Shown here: one piece after another, positions 26,640 through 34,888 of the stretch | Numbering within the stretch: position 1 is the stretch's first letter | How the letters are laid out: each line of letters begins with the position of its first letter | Source of the DNA: Gammaproteobacteria bacterium | GTDB lineage: Bacteria > Pseudomonadota > Gammaproteobacteria > Burkholderiales > Rhodocyclaceae | DNA: 64,000 nt | Assembly (NCBI GenBank): GCA_018819515.1 | Contig: JAHJPX010000007.1 | Span: 186,001-250,000 of the forward strand | Direction: 5' to 3' | Position numbers and translations under genes: made by a program | Notes under the pieces: model-generated | What the model was told of the DNA's origin: nothing | The model's database searches: none | Seen by the model: the letters and a program-made list of their open reading frames with translations, nothing else

Positions 26640-26642
26640 TGT

Positions 26643-26705
26643 TCAGTACTCCGCCGGATCGACGTCGAGGTGCCAGCGCAGTTGCGCACGGTCGAGGTTC
26701 TGGAA
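26643..26705 (-). pseudogene. duplicated 3' end of priA (internal deletion)
   Basis: On the minus strand this reads NLDRAQL directly joined to RWHLDVDPAEY and TGA. The intact priA has the same two blocks separated by roughly 30 residues (NLDRAQL ... LRWHLDVDPAEY), so the copy carries an in-frame deletion, perhaps between the CAGTT/GCGC repeats. It is followed by a REP-like repeat as at the real priA end. No start or upstream priA sequence remains. The copy and the real end flank the membrane-protein gene at 26815. Confidence 0.85.
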
Positions 26706-26814
26706 ACGGACAACCCCTCGTGCATAATGCTGTTTCCATTTCCAGAAAACAGTGTCCCCAACGAGAGAGGCCGAGCAGACCCGCACGGCAACCAGGTTCT
26801 ACAAGGGGAGCACG

Positions 26815-27492
26815 ATGAGCGCAGAGGAAAGCGGCAGCATTGCGGCAGATGTGGAATTTACGGCAACTCCTTTGGAGTTTTTCGGTCGAGGACTGCTGAC
26901 CTCGATACTCTCGGCCCTGATCATTCCGGCGCCCTGGATCTGCACCTGGTTTTATCGCTGGTGTGTCGGCAAGCTCAGGATCAAGGGCGAAAGCGAGGTT
27001 TCATTTTCCGGCGAAGGCGGCCAGATATGGTTTCCCTTCATGGCAACCATGGTGCTTTCATTCGCCGAGCGCGGAGCGATGGAAGCCGGCTACCTGCTGC
27101 TTTTCTGGCTCTTCGCGGCGGTGGGTTGCTACTTTACGTTGCTCATCGCCAGGTGGTTCTGGCGAAACATCGTTCTGAGTAGCGGCACGAAGCTGGCCTT
27201 CGTCGGCAAGTACTGGCCTTTGCTCGGCTGGACAGTGCTGCTCACAGTTTCGGTCGTGACGATCATCGGGTGGGCGTGGGTCGCCGCCGCCTTGATCAGA
27301 TGGGGCTGTCGGCAGATCGAAGGCGACGATTTCCACGTCGAATTTCTCGGCAGCGGCTGGAACATTCTTTGGCGTTCGTTTGCGTTTCTGCTGTCGTGCG
27401 TTCTGATCATTCCCATTCCCTGGACGGCAATGTGGCTGGTCAAGTGGTACTTGAGCAACGTCTCCATACAGCGCACGGCCCCGCAAGGCTGA
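26815..27492 (+). CDS. predicted multi-span membrane protein, unknown family
   Basis: 225-residue protein with about four to five hydrophobic segments arranged in two similar halves, each with an IPxPWxxxWxxxW motif: LIIPAPWICTWFYRWCVGKL near 38-57 and IIPIPWTAMWLVKWYLSN near the C-terminus. This spacing suggests an internal duplication, like small DUF898-type proteins, though I do not assign it to that family. ATG 26815 has a strong AAGGGGAG site. It lies inside a segment bounded by two copies of the repeat plus priA tail, and its codon use is less GC-rich than that of its neighbours, consistent with an inserted gene. Confidence 0.75.
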   Translation: MSAEESGSIAADVEFTATPLEFFGRGLLTSILSALIIPAPWICTWFYRWCVGKLRIKGESEVSFSGEGGQIWFPFMATMVLSFAERGAMEAGYLLLFWLFAAVGCYFTLLIARWFWRNIVLSSGTKLAFVGKYWPLLGWTVLLTVSVVTIIGWAWVAAALIRWGCRQIEGDDFHVEFLGSGWNILWRSFAFLLSCVLIIPIPWTAMWLVKWYLSNVSIQRTAPQG

Positions 27493-27511
27493 GTTCGGAA
27501 TATTCGCGGAG

Positions 27512-27538
27512 TGTGGCGTCCTGCGACGGCTGACTTTT
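27512..27538 (-). repeat. REP-like palindromic repeat after the priA stop
   Basis: Inverted copy (AAAAGTCAGCC, GTCGCA, GGA, CGCCAC, A), 4 nt beyond the priA stop; the partner of the copy at 26614. Confidence 0.85.
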
Positions 27539-27542
27539 CCGC

Positions 27543-29528
27543 TCAGTACTCCGCAGGATCGACGTCGAGGTGCCAGCGCAGTTCGCGCGGTGCCTTCAGT
27601 TCGTGCAGGCGCGTGTTCCACGCGGTGAGGAAGGTTTGCAACGCCGGGCGGCTTTGCGACTCGACCAGTAGTTGCGCACGGTCGAGGTTTTTCAGGCGGG
27701 CGAGCCGCATCGGCACGGGGTCGTAGAGCGCCACCGCTTCGCCGGCCAGCAAAACCGCAGCATCGCGCGCGGCGGCGAGGAAGTCGAGCGACTGCGACAT
27801 GTCGCGGGCCTCGGCGCGCAGCATGGCCTGGAAGGAGAACGGCGGGAAGCCGGCCATCTGCCGCTCGTCGAGTTGCGTGCGGGCGAAGGCGGCGTAGTCG
27901 TGATCGACCAGCGCGCGGTAGAGCGGATGCGTCGGGTATTCGGTCTGGATCAGCACTTCGCCGGGCAGGTCGTGGCGGCCGCTGCGACCGCCTACCTGCA
28001 TGAGTTGCGCGAACAGGCGTTCAGGTGCGCGGAAGTCGGCGGCGAACAGCGCGGCGTCGGCGCCGACCACGCCGACCAGGGTCAGGCGCGGAAAGTCGTG
28101 ACCCTTGGCCATCATCTGGGTGCCGATCAGCAGGTCCGCTTCGCCGGCATGAATCGCGGCCAGGAGCGCCTGCCATTTCTTCGGCGTGCTGGCGGAGTCG
28201 CGGTCGATGCGCAGGATGCGCGCCTCGGGGAAGCGCTCACTCAGCGCCGATTCGAGCCGCTGCGTGCCGCGACCGAAGGGGTGTATGTCCTGGTTGCCGC
28301 AGTCCGGGCAGGCGCGCGGGATGCCGGCTTCGAGGCCGCAGTGGTGGCAGCGCAGGCGTTTGTCGGCCAGATGCAGGACCATGTTGGCGGCGCAACGGCG
28401 GCAGCGCGACACCCAGCCGCAGGCCGGGCAGGCGAGCACGGGGGCGTAGCCGCGCCGGTTGAGGAAGACCAGGCTTTGTTCGCCGCGCGCCAGTCGTTCG
28501 GCCAGCGCTTCGATCAGCGCGGCGCTCATGCCGTCCTGCAACTTCTCTCTGCGCGTATCGATGGTGCGCACCACGGGCGGCGCTTCGGCGACGGCGCGGT
28601 GGTGGAGTTCGAGCAGGTGGTAACGGCCCGAGATCGCGTGGTGGAAGGTTTCCAGCGCCGGTGTCGCCGAACCGAGCACGATGGGAATGTCGCGCTGCTT
28701 GGCGCGGAACACGGCCACGTCGCGCGCCGAGTAGCGCAGGCCTTCCTGCTGCTTGAAGGAGGCGTCGTGCTCTTCGTCGACGACGATCAGCCCCAGGTGC
28801 GGTAGCGGCAGGAAAACCGAGAGGCGGGTGCCGAGCACGATGTCCGCCCGGCCCTCCAGCGCATCGAGAAAGCCGCGTGCGCGCGCCGCATCGGCGATAC
28901 CGCTGTGCGCGGAGACAATGTGGGCGCCCGGGAAGCGCTCACTCACGCGCTGTTCGAGCTGCGGCGTCAGTGCAATCTCCGGCACCAGCATCAGCGCCTG
29001 CTTGCCGGCGGCGAGCACGACGTCGATGGCGCGCAGATACACCTCGGTCTTGCCGCTGCCGGTGACGCCGTGCAACAGGAAGGTCTCGAAGCCACGCGCC
29101 AAAGTGATCGCTTCCACCGCCGCCTGTTGCTCGGGCAAGAGTGCGGGCATCACGGCGTCAGGTGGCGTCTCGCCACGGCTGACTTTTGGTTTGCGCGCCT
29201 TCGGCAGCTTGCCTTTGCGCAACATCGGCGGCAGGGCGAAGGCCATGACCTGACCGAGCGGATGCTGGTAGTAGCGGCCGCAAAATTCGCACAGCGCCAG
29301 CCAGTCAGCAGGCAGCGGCGGCATGTCGCGCAGGACCGCTTCGGCCGGTTTCAGTTTTTCCGGTGGCTGATCAGAGATTTCGGCGATGCCGACAATCAGT
29401 CCGGTCTTCGTTCCGGAACCGAAAGGAACGGTCACGCGTCGCCCGATATCGGCGACGGACGCATCGTCTGCGCGGTAGTCGAACAACCGCGGCAACGGAA
29501 CATCGAGCGCAACCTGTACGAAGGTCAT
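27543..29528 (-). CDS. priA: primosomal replication restart helicase PriA
   Basis: 661-residue superfamily 2 helicase that reloads the replisome at stalled forks. The N-terminal 3'-DNA-binding domain starts VALDVPLPRLFDYR; Walker A is GVTGSGKTE, Walker B DEEHD, and zinc-binding cysteines are in CPACGWVSRCRRC and CHHCGLEAGIPRACPDCG. The C-terminus is LRWHLDVDPAEY. The protein is shorter than E. coli PriA: between LPPMLRKG and LLPEQQAAVEAI there are only about 25 residues, where a winged-helix domain is usual, and part of these (KVSRGETPP) is a dispersed repeat. The ATG at 29528 opens the conserved N-terminus. Confidence 0.95.
   Translation of the reverse strand: MTFVQVALDVPLPRLFDYRADDASVADIGRRVTVPFGSGTKTGLIVGIAEISDQPPEKLKPAEAVLRDMPPLPADWLALCEFCGRYYQHPLGQVMAFALPPMLRKGKLPKARKPKVSRGETPPDAVMPALLPEQQAAVEAITLARGFETFLLHGVTGSGKTEVYLRAIDVVLAAGKQALMLVPEIALTPQLEQRVSERFPGAHIVSAHSGIADAARARGFLDALEGRADIVLGTRLSVFLPLPHLGLIVVDEEHDASFKQQEGLRYSARDVAVFRAKQRDIPIVLGSATPALETFHHAISGRYHLLELHHRAVAEAPPVVRTIDTRREKLQDGMSAALIEALAERLARGEQSLVFLNRRGYAPVLACPACGWVSRCRRCAANMVLHLADKRLRCHHCGLEAGIPRACPDCGNQDIHPFGRGTQRLESALSERFPEARILRIDRDSASTPKKWQALLAAIHAGEADLLIGTQMMAKGHDFPRLTLVGVVGADAALFAADFRAPERLFAQLMQVGGRSGRHDLPGEVLIQTEYPTHPLYRALVDHDYAAFARTQLDERQMAGFPPFSFQAMLRAEARDMSQSLDFLAAARDAAVLLAGEAVALYDPVPMRLARLKNLDRAQLLVESQSRPALQTFLTAWNTRLHELKAPRELRWHLDVDPAEY
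29161..29187 (-). repeat. REP-like palindromic repeat inside priA
   Basis: Same orientation as the gene; consensus copy with loop AGA. Read as KVSRGETPP in the linker before the helicase core. Confidence 0.95.
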
Positions 29529-29948
29529 AGACTACACAGGACTTCGGTAATGGTTGATCAAGAGCTTGGTCGGCTTAGTTCGACACCACTTCCGTAATCG
29601 GCCCTAACTGATTGGTATGGCTCAATAAATTGCTTACCCACAAATACTGTGGATAAGTTTGTTAGCAATGCCAGCCGCAAAACGCTAAATGACGGTCCTG
29701 TAAAGGGAATTTAACACTTGCGTAATTTTTAGGCGAATAAAAACCGTTTAAATACATTGTGTTGGCAATTCACTGGCCACGATATGGGTTTGACGCGCCC
29801 TATCGGGAAGTTCGAGCTGGAACTGTGAATAAGTGGTTTGTCAACCCCTCTCGGCAAGCCTTGCTGCATCAGCCTTGTGGGAGGGCCAGTCCGAAATTCC
29901 GCACCCGATGGGAGAGTACGTCGGCACGACCCCGGAACGCCGACGAAA
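29529..29948. promoter_or_regulatory. AT-rich priA-hemE intergenic region with DnaA-box-like sites
   Basis: A 420-bp stretch without a credible gene. It holds TTACCCACA at 29634-29642 (one mismatch to the DnaA box) facing a perfect TGTGGATAA at 29648-29656, then an AT-rich tract at about 29695-29765, then TGTGAATAA (one mismatch) at 29824-29832. A hairpin CGTCGGC/GCCGACG at 29919-29945 sits just downstream of hemE. The priA promoter must also lie here. Box arrangement around an AT-rich tract resembles a replication or DnaA-regulated region, but the evidence is only motif matches. Confidence 0.5.
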
Positions 29949-31040
29949 TCAGTCCTTGACGGTTGCGTCACCGTGAAAGCCGCGGCTGAACTGACGCACG
30001 GTGTCGACCAGCACGGCGACGCTGTCGGGATCGACGTATTGCGAGATGCCGTGGCCCAGATTGAAGACGTGGCCGCTGTTCGCGGAATGATTGCCGAAAC
30101 TGTCCAGCACCCGCCGCGCTTCGCGCGCGACGCCGTCAGGCGTCGCGAACAGCGCGACCGGGTCGAGGTTGCCTTGCAGCGCAATACGATCGCCAGTGCG
30201 GCGGCGTGCTTCGCCGAGATCGGTAGTCCAATCGAGGCCGACCGCATCGACGCCGATGGCGGCGATGGATTCCAGCCACTGGCCGCCGCCCTTGGTAAAA
30301 ACGATGGACGGCACGCGCTCGCCGTCATGCACCTTCTTGAGGTCGGCGACGATGCGCTGCATGTAGGCTAGCGAAAATTCCTTGTACGCCCAGGCCGGAA
30401 GCATGCCGCCCCAGGTATCGAAGATCATCGCCGCTTGCGCACCCGATTCGATCTGGGCATTGAGGTAGTCGGTCACCGCGGTGGTCGTCACGTCGAGGAT
30501 GCGATGCAGCAGGTCGGGCCGGCTGTAGAGCATGGACTTGATGGTGCGGTAGTCCTCGGAGCCACCGCCCTCGACCATATAGCAAGCCAGAGTGAAGGGC
30601 GAGCCGGAGAAACCGATCAGCGGCACGGTGTTGTTGAGCGCGCGGCGGATCTCGGCGACCGCGTCCATCACGTAGCGCAGATGCACATTGGGATCGGGCG
30701 CTTCAAGGTCGCGAATCGCCCACTCCTCGCGCAGCGGCCGCTCGAACTTCGGGCCCTCGCCTTCGGCGAAGTAGAGGCCGAGACCCATCGCGTCGGGCAC
30801 GGTCAGGATGTCGGAGAACAGGATCGCGGCATCGAGGTTGTAGCGGGCCAGCGGCTGCAGGGTGACTTCGCAGGCCAATGTCGGCGACTTGCACAGTTGC
30901 AGGAAACTGCCGGCCCGCTTGCGCGTTTCGCAATACTCCGGCAGGTAGCGGCCGGCCTGGCGCATCAGCCAGGTGGGCGTGTAGTCGGTCGGCTGGCGCA
31001 GCAGCGCACGCAGGAAAGTGTCGTTCTCGGGACGGGCCAT
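29949..31040 (-). CDS. hemE: uroporphyrinogen decarboxylase
   Basis: 363-residue enzyme converting uroporphyrinogen III to coproporphyrinogen III in haem synthesis. Landmarks: FLRALLRQPTDYTPTWLMRQAGRY with substrate-binding Arg/Gly block, FSDILTVPDAMG with the catalytic Asp, SPFTLACYM and the C-terminal FNLGHGI. ATG 31040 (MARPENDTFL) is chosen because it begins the conserved N-terminus; the frame is open 23 codons further upstream with no similarity. Confidence 0.97.
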   Translation of the reverse strand: MARPENDTFLRALLRQPTDYTPTWLMRQAGRYLPEYCETRKRAGSFLQLCKSPTLACEVTLQPLARYNLDAAILFSDILTVPDAMGLGLYFAEGEGPKFERPLREEWAIRDLEAPDPNVHLRYVMDAVAEIRRALNNTVPLIGFSGSPFTLACYMVEGGGSEDYRTIKSMLYSRPDLLHRILDVTTTAVTDYLNAQIESGAQAAMIFDTWGGMLPAWAYKEFSLAYMQRIVADLKKVHDGERVPSIVFTKGGGQWLESIAAIGVDAVGLDWTTDLGEARRRTGDRIALQGNLDPVALFATPDGVAREARRVLDSFGNHSANSGHVFNLGHGISQYVDPDSVAVLVDTVRQFSRGFHGDATVKD

Positions 31041-31156
31041 GGTCGAAGATCCGGTTGAATGGCCGCGATTATCGCATGGGCGGAAAAGTGCCGCCCTGCG
31101 GGCGTCCAACCAGTTTCGCTTCGCCAGATGATATTGCCTGCTTGCACAGGCGCGTT

Positions 31157-31179
31157 GTCAGCCGTGGCGGAAAGCCACC
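31157..31179 (+). repeat. REP-like palindromic repeat next to the first trkH stop
   Basis: Head truncated to GTCAGCC, stem GTGGCG, loop GAA, AGCCAC, C; it ends at the first base of the trkH stop codon (31179-31181). Confidence 0.75.
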
Positions 31180-32633
31180 TACTTTCTCCAGAAGGCCGGC
31201 GTGAACAACACGAACACTGACATGACCTCCAGGCGGCCGATCAACATGGCGAAGGCCAGCACCCACTTCTGGAAGTCGGTCAGCGACTGGTAGTTCTGCG
31301 CCGGACCCACCACGTTCAGGCCCGGACCCATGTTGTTGATGCAGGCGATGACGGCCGAGATCGACGAGACGAAGTCCAGCCCGGAGGCGACCAGAAACAG
31401 CGTGAGTTCCCCCAGCGCCAGGATGTACAGGAAGATGAAGCCGAGGATCGCGCCGGCGATCTGCTGCGATACCGTCATTGCCCCCAGCCGCAAGGGCGCG
31501 ACCAGATGCGGGTGCACCAGGCGCTTGAGTTCGATCAGACCCTGTTGCGCGAGGATAAGCGTCCTCACCATCTTGATGCCGCCGCCGGTCGATCCGGAGC
31601 TGACCGTGACGCACGACAGGAACAACATCCACAGCGGCACGAAGATCGGCCACTTGTCGAAGTCCTGGCTGGCGTAGCCGCAGTCGGTGGCGATCGACAC
31701 CAGATTGAAGGCGACGTGGCGCAGGGCCGTTGCGAATTCCGCGTAGGTGCCGCGCCACCAGAGGTAGCCCGAACAAATGAGGATGGAAACCAGCAGCAGC
31801 ATGACCACGGCGCGCGCCTCGCCATCGCGCCGGTAGGCGCCGAACGATCGTCCGCGCCAGGCCACGAAGTGGCTGGCGAAGTTGATGGCCGCAATGACCA
31901 TGAACACGATCAGCACGGCCTCGATGGCCGGCGAATCGAACTGGCCGACGCTGGCGTCGTAGGTCGAAAAGCCGCCGAGCGACAGAACCGAGAAGGCGTG
32001 GCAGACGGCGTCGAACCAGCCCATGCCGGCGACACGCAGGCTGAGTGTGCACAACACGGTGAGGGCGAAGTAGACCGACCAGAGGGCCTTGGCGGTGCCG
32101 GCGATGCGCGGCGTGAGCTTGGTGTCCTTCATCGGCCCCGGCGTCTCGGCCTTGAAAAGCTGCATCCCGCCGACGCCCAGCAGCGGCAGGATGGCGACGG
32201 CCAGGACGATGATGCCCATGCCGCCGAGCCAGTTGAGTTCGTGCCGCCACAGGTTGACGGCCGGCGGCAAATTCTCGAGTCCGGTAAGTACCGTAGCGCC
32301 GGTCGTGGTCAGGCCGGAAATCGTCTCGAAGAAGGCATCGGTGAAGGACAAATGTTCGTCGACCAGCATCAGCGGCACCGAACCGATGCCCGCCATCAGC
32401 AGCCAGGCCAGCGTCACCAGCAGGAAGCCGTCGCGCGGCTTGAGCTCCCGCTCGAAACGCTGGGTCGCCGCCCAGAGCACAGTGCCGGAAACGAACGCCA
32501 CCAGCATGGCGTCGACGAACTGGATCCAGGTGTCGTCGGAGAAATAGATCGATGTGGCGATCGGTAGCAGGTAGGTCACGCTGAACAGCATCAGCATCAG
32601 GCCGAGGGCATTGAAGACGGGCAGGAAGCGCAT
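31179..32633 (-). CDS. trkH: TrkH family potassium channel subunit (copy 1)
   Basis: 484-residue inner-membrane protein with four pore-loop repeats of the Trk/Ktr superfamily, e.g. GLTTTGATVLTGL and CVTVSSGSTGGGIKM. It conducts potassium into the cell under control of cytoplasmic TrkA. Copy 1 of three paralogues in this window (with 34889 and 36663); copies 2 and 3 look closer to each other (shared WRTFLHWLGGMGVIVL, MGLGGFS) than to copy 1. It is followed upstream on the same strand by kdpE and kdpD-like regulators with short gaps, implying one transcript. Confidence 0.93.
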   Translation of the reverse strand: MRFLPVFNALGLMLMLFSVTYLLPIATSIYFSDDTWIQFVDAMLVAFVSGTVLWAATQRFERELKPRDGFLLVTLAWLLMAGIGSVPLMLVDEHLSFTDAFFETISGLTTTGATVLTGLENLPPAVNLWRHELNWLGGMGIIVLAVAILPLLGVGGMQLFKAETPGPMKDTKLTPRIAGTAKALWSVYFALTVLCTLSLRVAGMGWFDAVCHAFSVLSLGGFSTYDASVGQFDSPAIEAVLIVFMVIAAINFASHFVAWRGRSFGAYRRDGEARAVVMLLLVSILICSGYLWWRGTYAEFATALRHVAFNLVSIATDCGYASQDFDKWPIFVPLWMLFLSCVTVSSGSTGGGIKMVRTLILAQQGLIELKRLVHPHLVAPLRLGAMTVSQQIAGAILGFIFLYILALGELTLFLVASGLDFVSSISAVIACINNMGPGLNVVGPAQNYQSLTDFQKWVLAFAMLIGRLEVMSVFVLFTPAFWRK

Positions 32634-32641
32634 GCCGGGGT

Positions 32642-33319
32642 TCAGGGCTGGAAACGGTAGCCGACGCCGGTTTCGGTGAGCAGGTGCGCCGGGCGCGACG
32701 GATCGCGCTCCAGCTTCTGGCGCAGCCGGCGCACGTAGATGCGCACGTAGTGCTCCTGGTCGGCTTGTGAGCTGCCCCAGACCTCGCGCATCAGGTGCCG
32801 GTTGGTCAGTACCTTGCCGGCGTCGGCGAGCAGCACCGCCAGCAAGCGGTACTCGATCTGGGTGAGGTGCACCTCGTTACCGTCGCGCTGGACGACGTGG
32901 CGTGCCAGGTCGACCTCGACGCCGCCGAAGCGATACACGGGCTGCGGCTCGCCGATGCGCCGGCGCAGCAGTACGCGCACCCGCGCCAGCAGTTCGCCGA
33001 CACCGAAGGGCTTGGTCAGGTAGTCGTCGGCGCCGGCGTCGAGCGCCTCGATCTTGTCCTGCTCGGCCAGGCGCGCCGACAGTATCAGCATCGGCACGTG
33101 CGACCAGGAACGCAACTCGCGGATGAAGGCGACGCCGTCCATGTCGGGCAGACCGAGATCGAGGACAACGAGTTGTGTGTCACGCTCGCCGACGGCGTCA
33201 AGGCCCAGGCGCGCCGTGCCGGCCTCGATGGGCTGGCAGCCCTCGCCGCGCAGCGCATCGCAGACGAAACGCCGTATCCGCGGCTCGTCTTCCACCACCA
33301 CCACGCGCGGCGCGCTCAT
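32642..33319 (-). CDS. kdpE: KdpE-like response regulator
   Basis: 225-residue OmpR/PhoB-type regulator: receiver domain with phospho-acceptor Asp in LVVLDLGLPDMDG, conserved Lys in LTKPFG, and a C-terminal winged helix ending LLTETGVGYRFQP. It is the partner of the adjacent KdpD-like kinase (4-bp overlap ATGA) and lies immediately upstream of trkH copy 1. The classical target kdpFABC is not in the window, so this pair probably regulates the Trk genes, an inference from position. Confidence 0.92.
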   Translation of the reverse strand: MSAPRVVVVEDEPRIRRFVCDALRGEGCQPIEAGTARLGLDAVGERDTQLVVLDLGLPDMDGVAFIRELRSWSHVPMLILSARLAEQDKIEALDAGADDYLTKPFGVGELLARVRVLLRRRIGEPQPVYRFGGVEVDLARHVVQRDGNEVHLTQIEYRLLAVLLADAGKVLTNRHLMREVWGSSQADQEHYVRIYVRRLRQKLERDPSRPAHLLTETGVGYRFQP

Positions 33320-34785
33320 GCGGGCTCTCCTTCGACACTGGGCGGCGTGCCGAGCGGCAAGGTGAAGCGGACGCGGGCGATGCTCGGCTCATTCTCGGCG
33401 ACGATGCTGCCGCCGTGCGCGGTGACGATGGCCTTGCACACTGCCAGGCCGATGCCGGTTCCCGGCGCGGCGGGTTCCTGCGCGCCGCGGACGAAGATTT
33501 CGAAGACTTCTTCCAGCCGGCCGACGGGGAAGCCCGCACCTTCGTTGGCGATGCCCACTTCGAAGCGGTCGCTGCGCACCGCGGCGGCCAGAGAGATGGT
33601 GGCACCGGGTTCGGAATACTTGACGGCGTTTTCGAGCAGGTTGCACAGCACGCGCTCCAGCAGCACGGCGTCGAAGCGCAGCAGCGGCAGGTCGGCAGGC
33701 AGGTCGACGACCAGCCGGCGCTGCGCGAGGATGTCGGCCAGCAGCCGGGTACTTGAGTCGACGATGTCCTCGAAGGGTTGCCATTGCAGGTTGAGGACTG
33801 CACCGCCGGCCTGCAGCCGCGCCATGTCGAGCAGGTTGGTGACCATGCCGTGCATGGCATGCGCCTGATCGCGGATGATGGCGGCGTGCTCGGCGTTGCG
33901 GTCTGTCTGGTCCGGGTCGGCCAGCGTGTCGGCCAGCCCGACGAGGCTGGTGAGCGGCGTGCGCAGGTCGTGCGAGATCGAGGAGAGGATGCCGGAACGC
34001 AGCTTCTCGGTCCGGATATCCACTTCGCTGCGTTGTGCCACTTCGGTGTAATGGATGCGCTCGACGGTGATGCCGGCCAGCGAAGCGGCGGCATCGAGCA
34101 GGCCCGCCGGCAGCGACTTCGCGCGCTCCGTCGGCGCGACGACAAGGACGCCGCGCAGGCGCGTGACGCCCGCGAAGGGCAGGCAGACGATCGCGTAGTC
34201 CTCGAAAATACGCCTGCCGTCGAATGCGCAGCGCGCCAGCGTCAGGTCGGCCGGGCCGAGTCGGAGCGCACCATAGGCCGTCAGTTCCGCCGCCTGATCC
34301 AGCGACTCGGCGATCAGCAGCTTCGACTTCATGCCAAGGCTGACCAGGTGGCGGTCTAGCACCTCGGCAGCCTGGTGGAACGTGAGCGTCGCCCCGAGGT
34401 CACGCGCCAGTTCGTAGAGCGCCCGGGTCTCGCGCTCGCGCGCCTGGGCCGCTACGCGCCGCTCGGCAAGTTGCGCCGTCAGGTGCGTGGTGATCAGGCC
34501 GACCGCCAGCATGACGGCGAAGGTAACCAGGTACTGGGCGTCCGCCACGGTAAACGAATAGTGCGGCGGCACGAAAAAGACATCGAACAGGCCGACACTG
34601 AGAAAGGCCGCCAGCACCGCCGGGCCGCGCCCGAGACGCACCGCCACGAAAAATACCGTCAGCAGGAAGAGCATGACGATGTTGGCCTGATCCAGCCAGC
34701 CGCGCAGCGGCAACGCGACGAGTGTCGTCAGCGCGCAGAGCACGATGGCGACGGCATGGCCTCTACGGGATCTGAAAGCGGGCAC
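33316..34785 (-). CDS. kdpD: KdpD-like sensor histidine kinase lacking the N-terminal KdpD domain
   Basis: 489-residue membrane kinase. It begins with the DUF4118 four-helix membrane region (residues about 10-105), then a GAF-like segment, HisKA with the H-box SSISHDLRTPLTSL and a HATPase domain with N, G1 and G2 boxes (LENAVKYSEPGATI, EGAGFPVG, GTGIGLAVCKAIV). Full KdpD has an additional N-terminal KdpD/Usp domain of about 370 residues, absent here. It senses potassium or turgor in other bacteria. The stop overlaps kdpE. A repeat and a conserved TGTCCTAC-type upstream region follow at 34815-34876. Confidence 0.9.
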   Translation of the reverse strand: MPAFRSRRGHAVAIVLCALTTLVALPLRGWLDQANIVMLFLLTVFFVAVRLGRGPAVLAAFLSVGLFDVFFVPPHYSFTVADAQYLVTFAVMLAVGLITTHLTAQLAERRVAAQARERETRALYELARDLGATLTFHQAAEVLDRHLVSLGMKSKLLIAESLDQAAELTAYGALRLGPADLTLARCAFDGRRIFEDYAIVCLPFAGVTRLRGVLVVAPTERAKSLPAGLLDAAASLAGITVERIHYTEVAQRSEVDIRTEKLRSGILSSISHDLRTPLTSLVGLADTLADPDQTDRNAEHAAIIRDQAHAMHGMVTNLLDMARLQAGGAVLNLQWQPFEDIVDSSTRLLADILAQRRLVVDLPADLPLLRFDAVLLERVLCNLLENAVKYSEPGATISLAAAVRSDRFEVGIANEGAGFPVGRLEEVFEIFVRGAQEPAAPGTGIGLAVCKAIVTAHGGSIVAENEPSIARVRFTLPLGTPPSVEGEPA

Positions 34786-34851
34786 GTGGGATCCGGGCCT
34801 GGAGACGGAGCGGGCAGTGTCCTACGGGGCGCGTAAAAAAGGTGTAAACGA

Positions 34852-34876
34852 AAAAGTCAGCCGTGGCGGTACGCCA
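34852..34876 (+). repeat. REP-like palindromic repeat between kdpD and trkH copy 2
   Basis: AAAAGTCAGCC, GTGGCG, loop GTA, CGCCAG. The flanks (AGTGTCCTAC on the left; GCGCGCCGCCTA, including the trkH stop, on the right) are also found around the copy at 36626. Confidence 0.9.
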
Positions 34877-34888
34877 GCTGCGCGCCGC

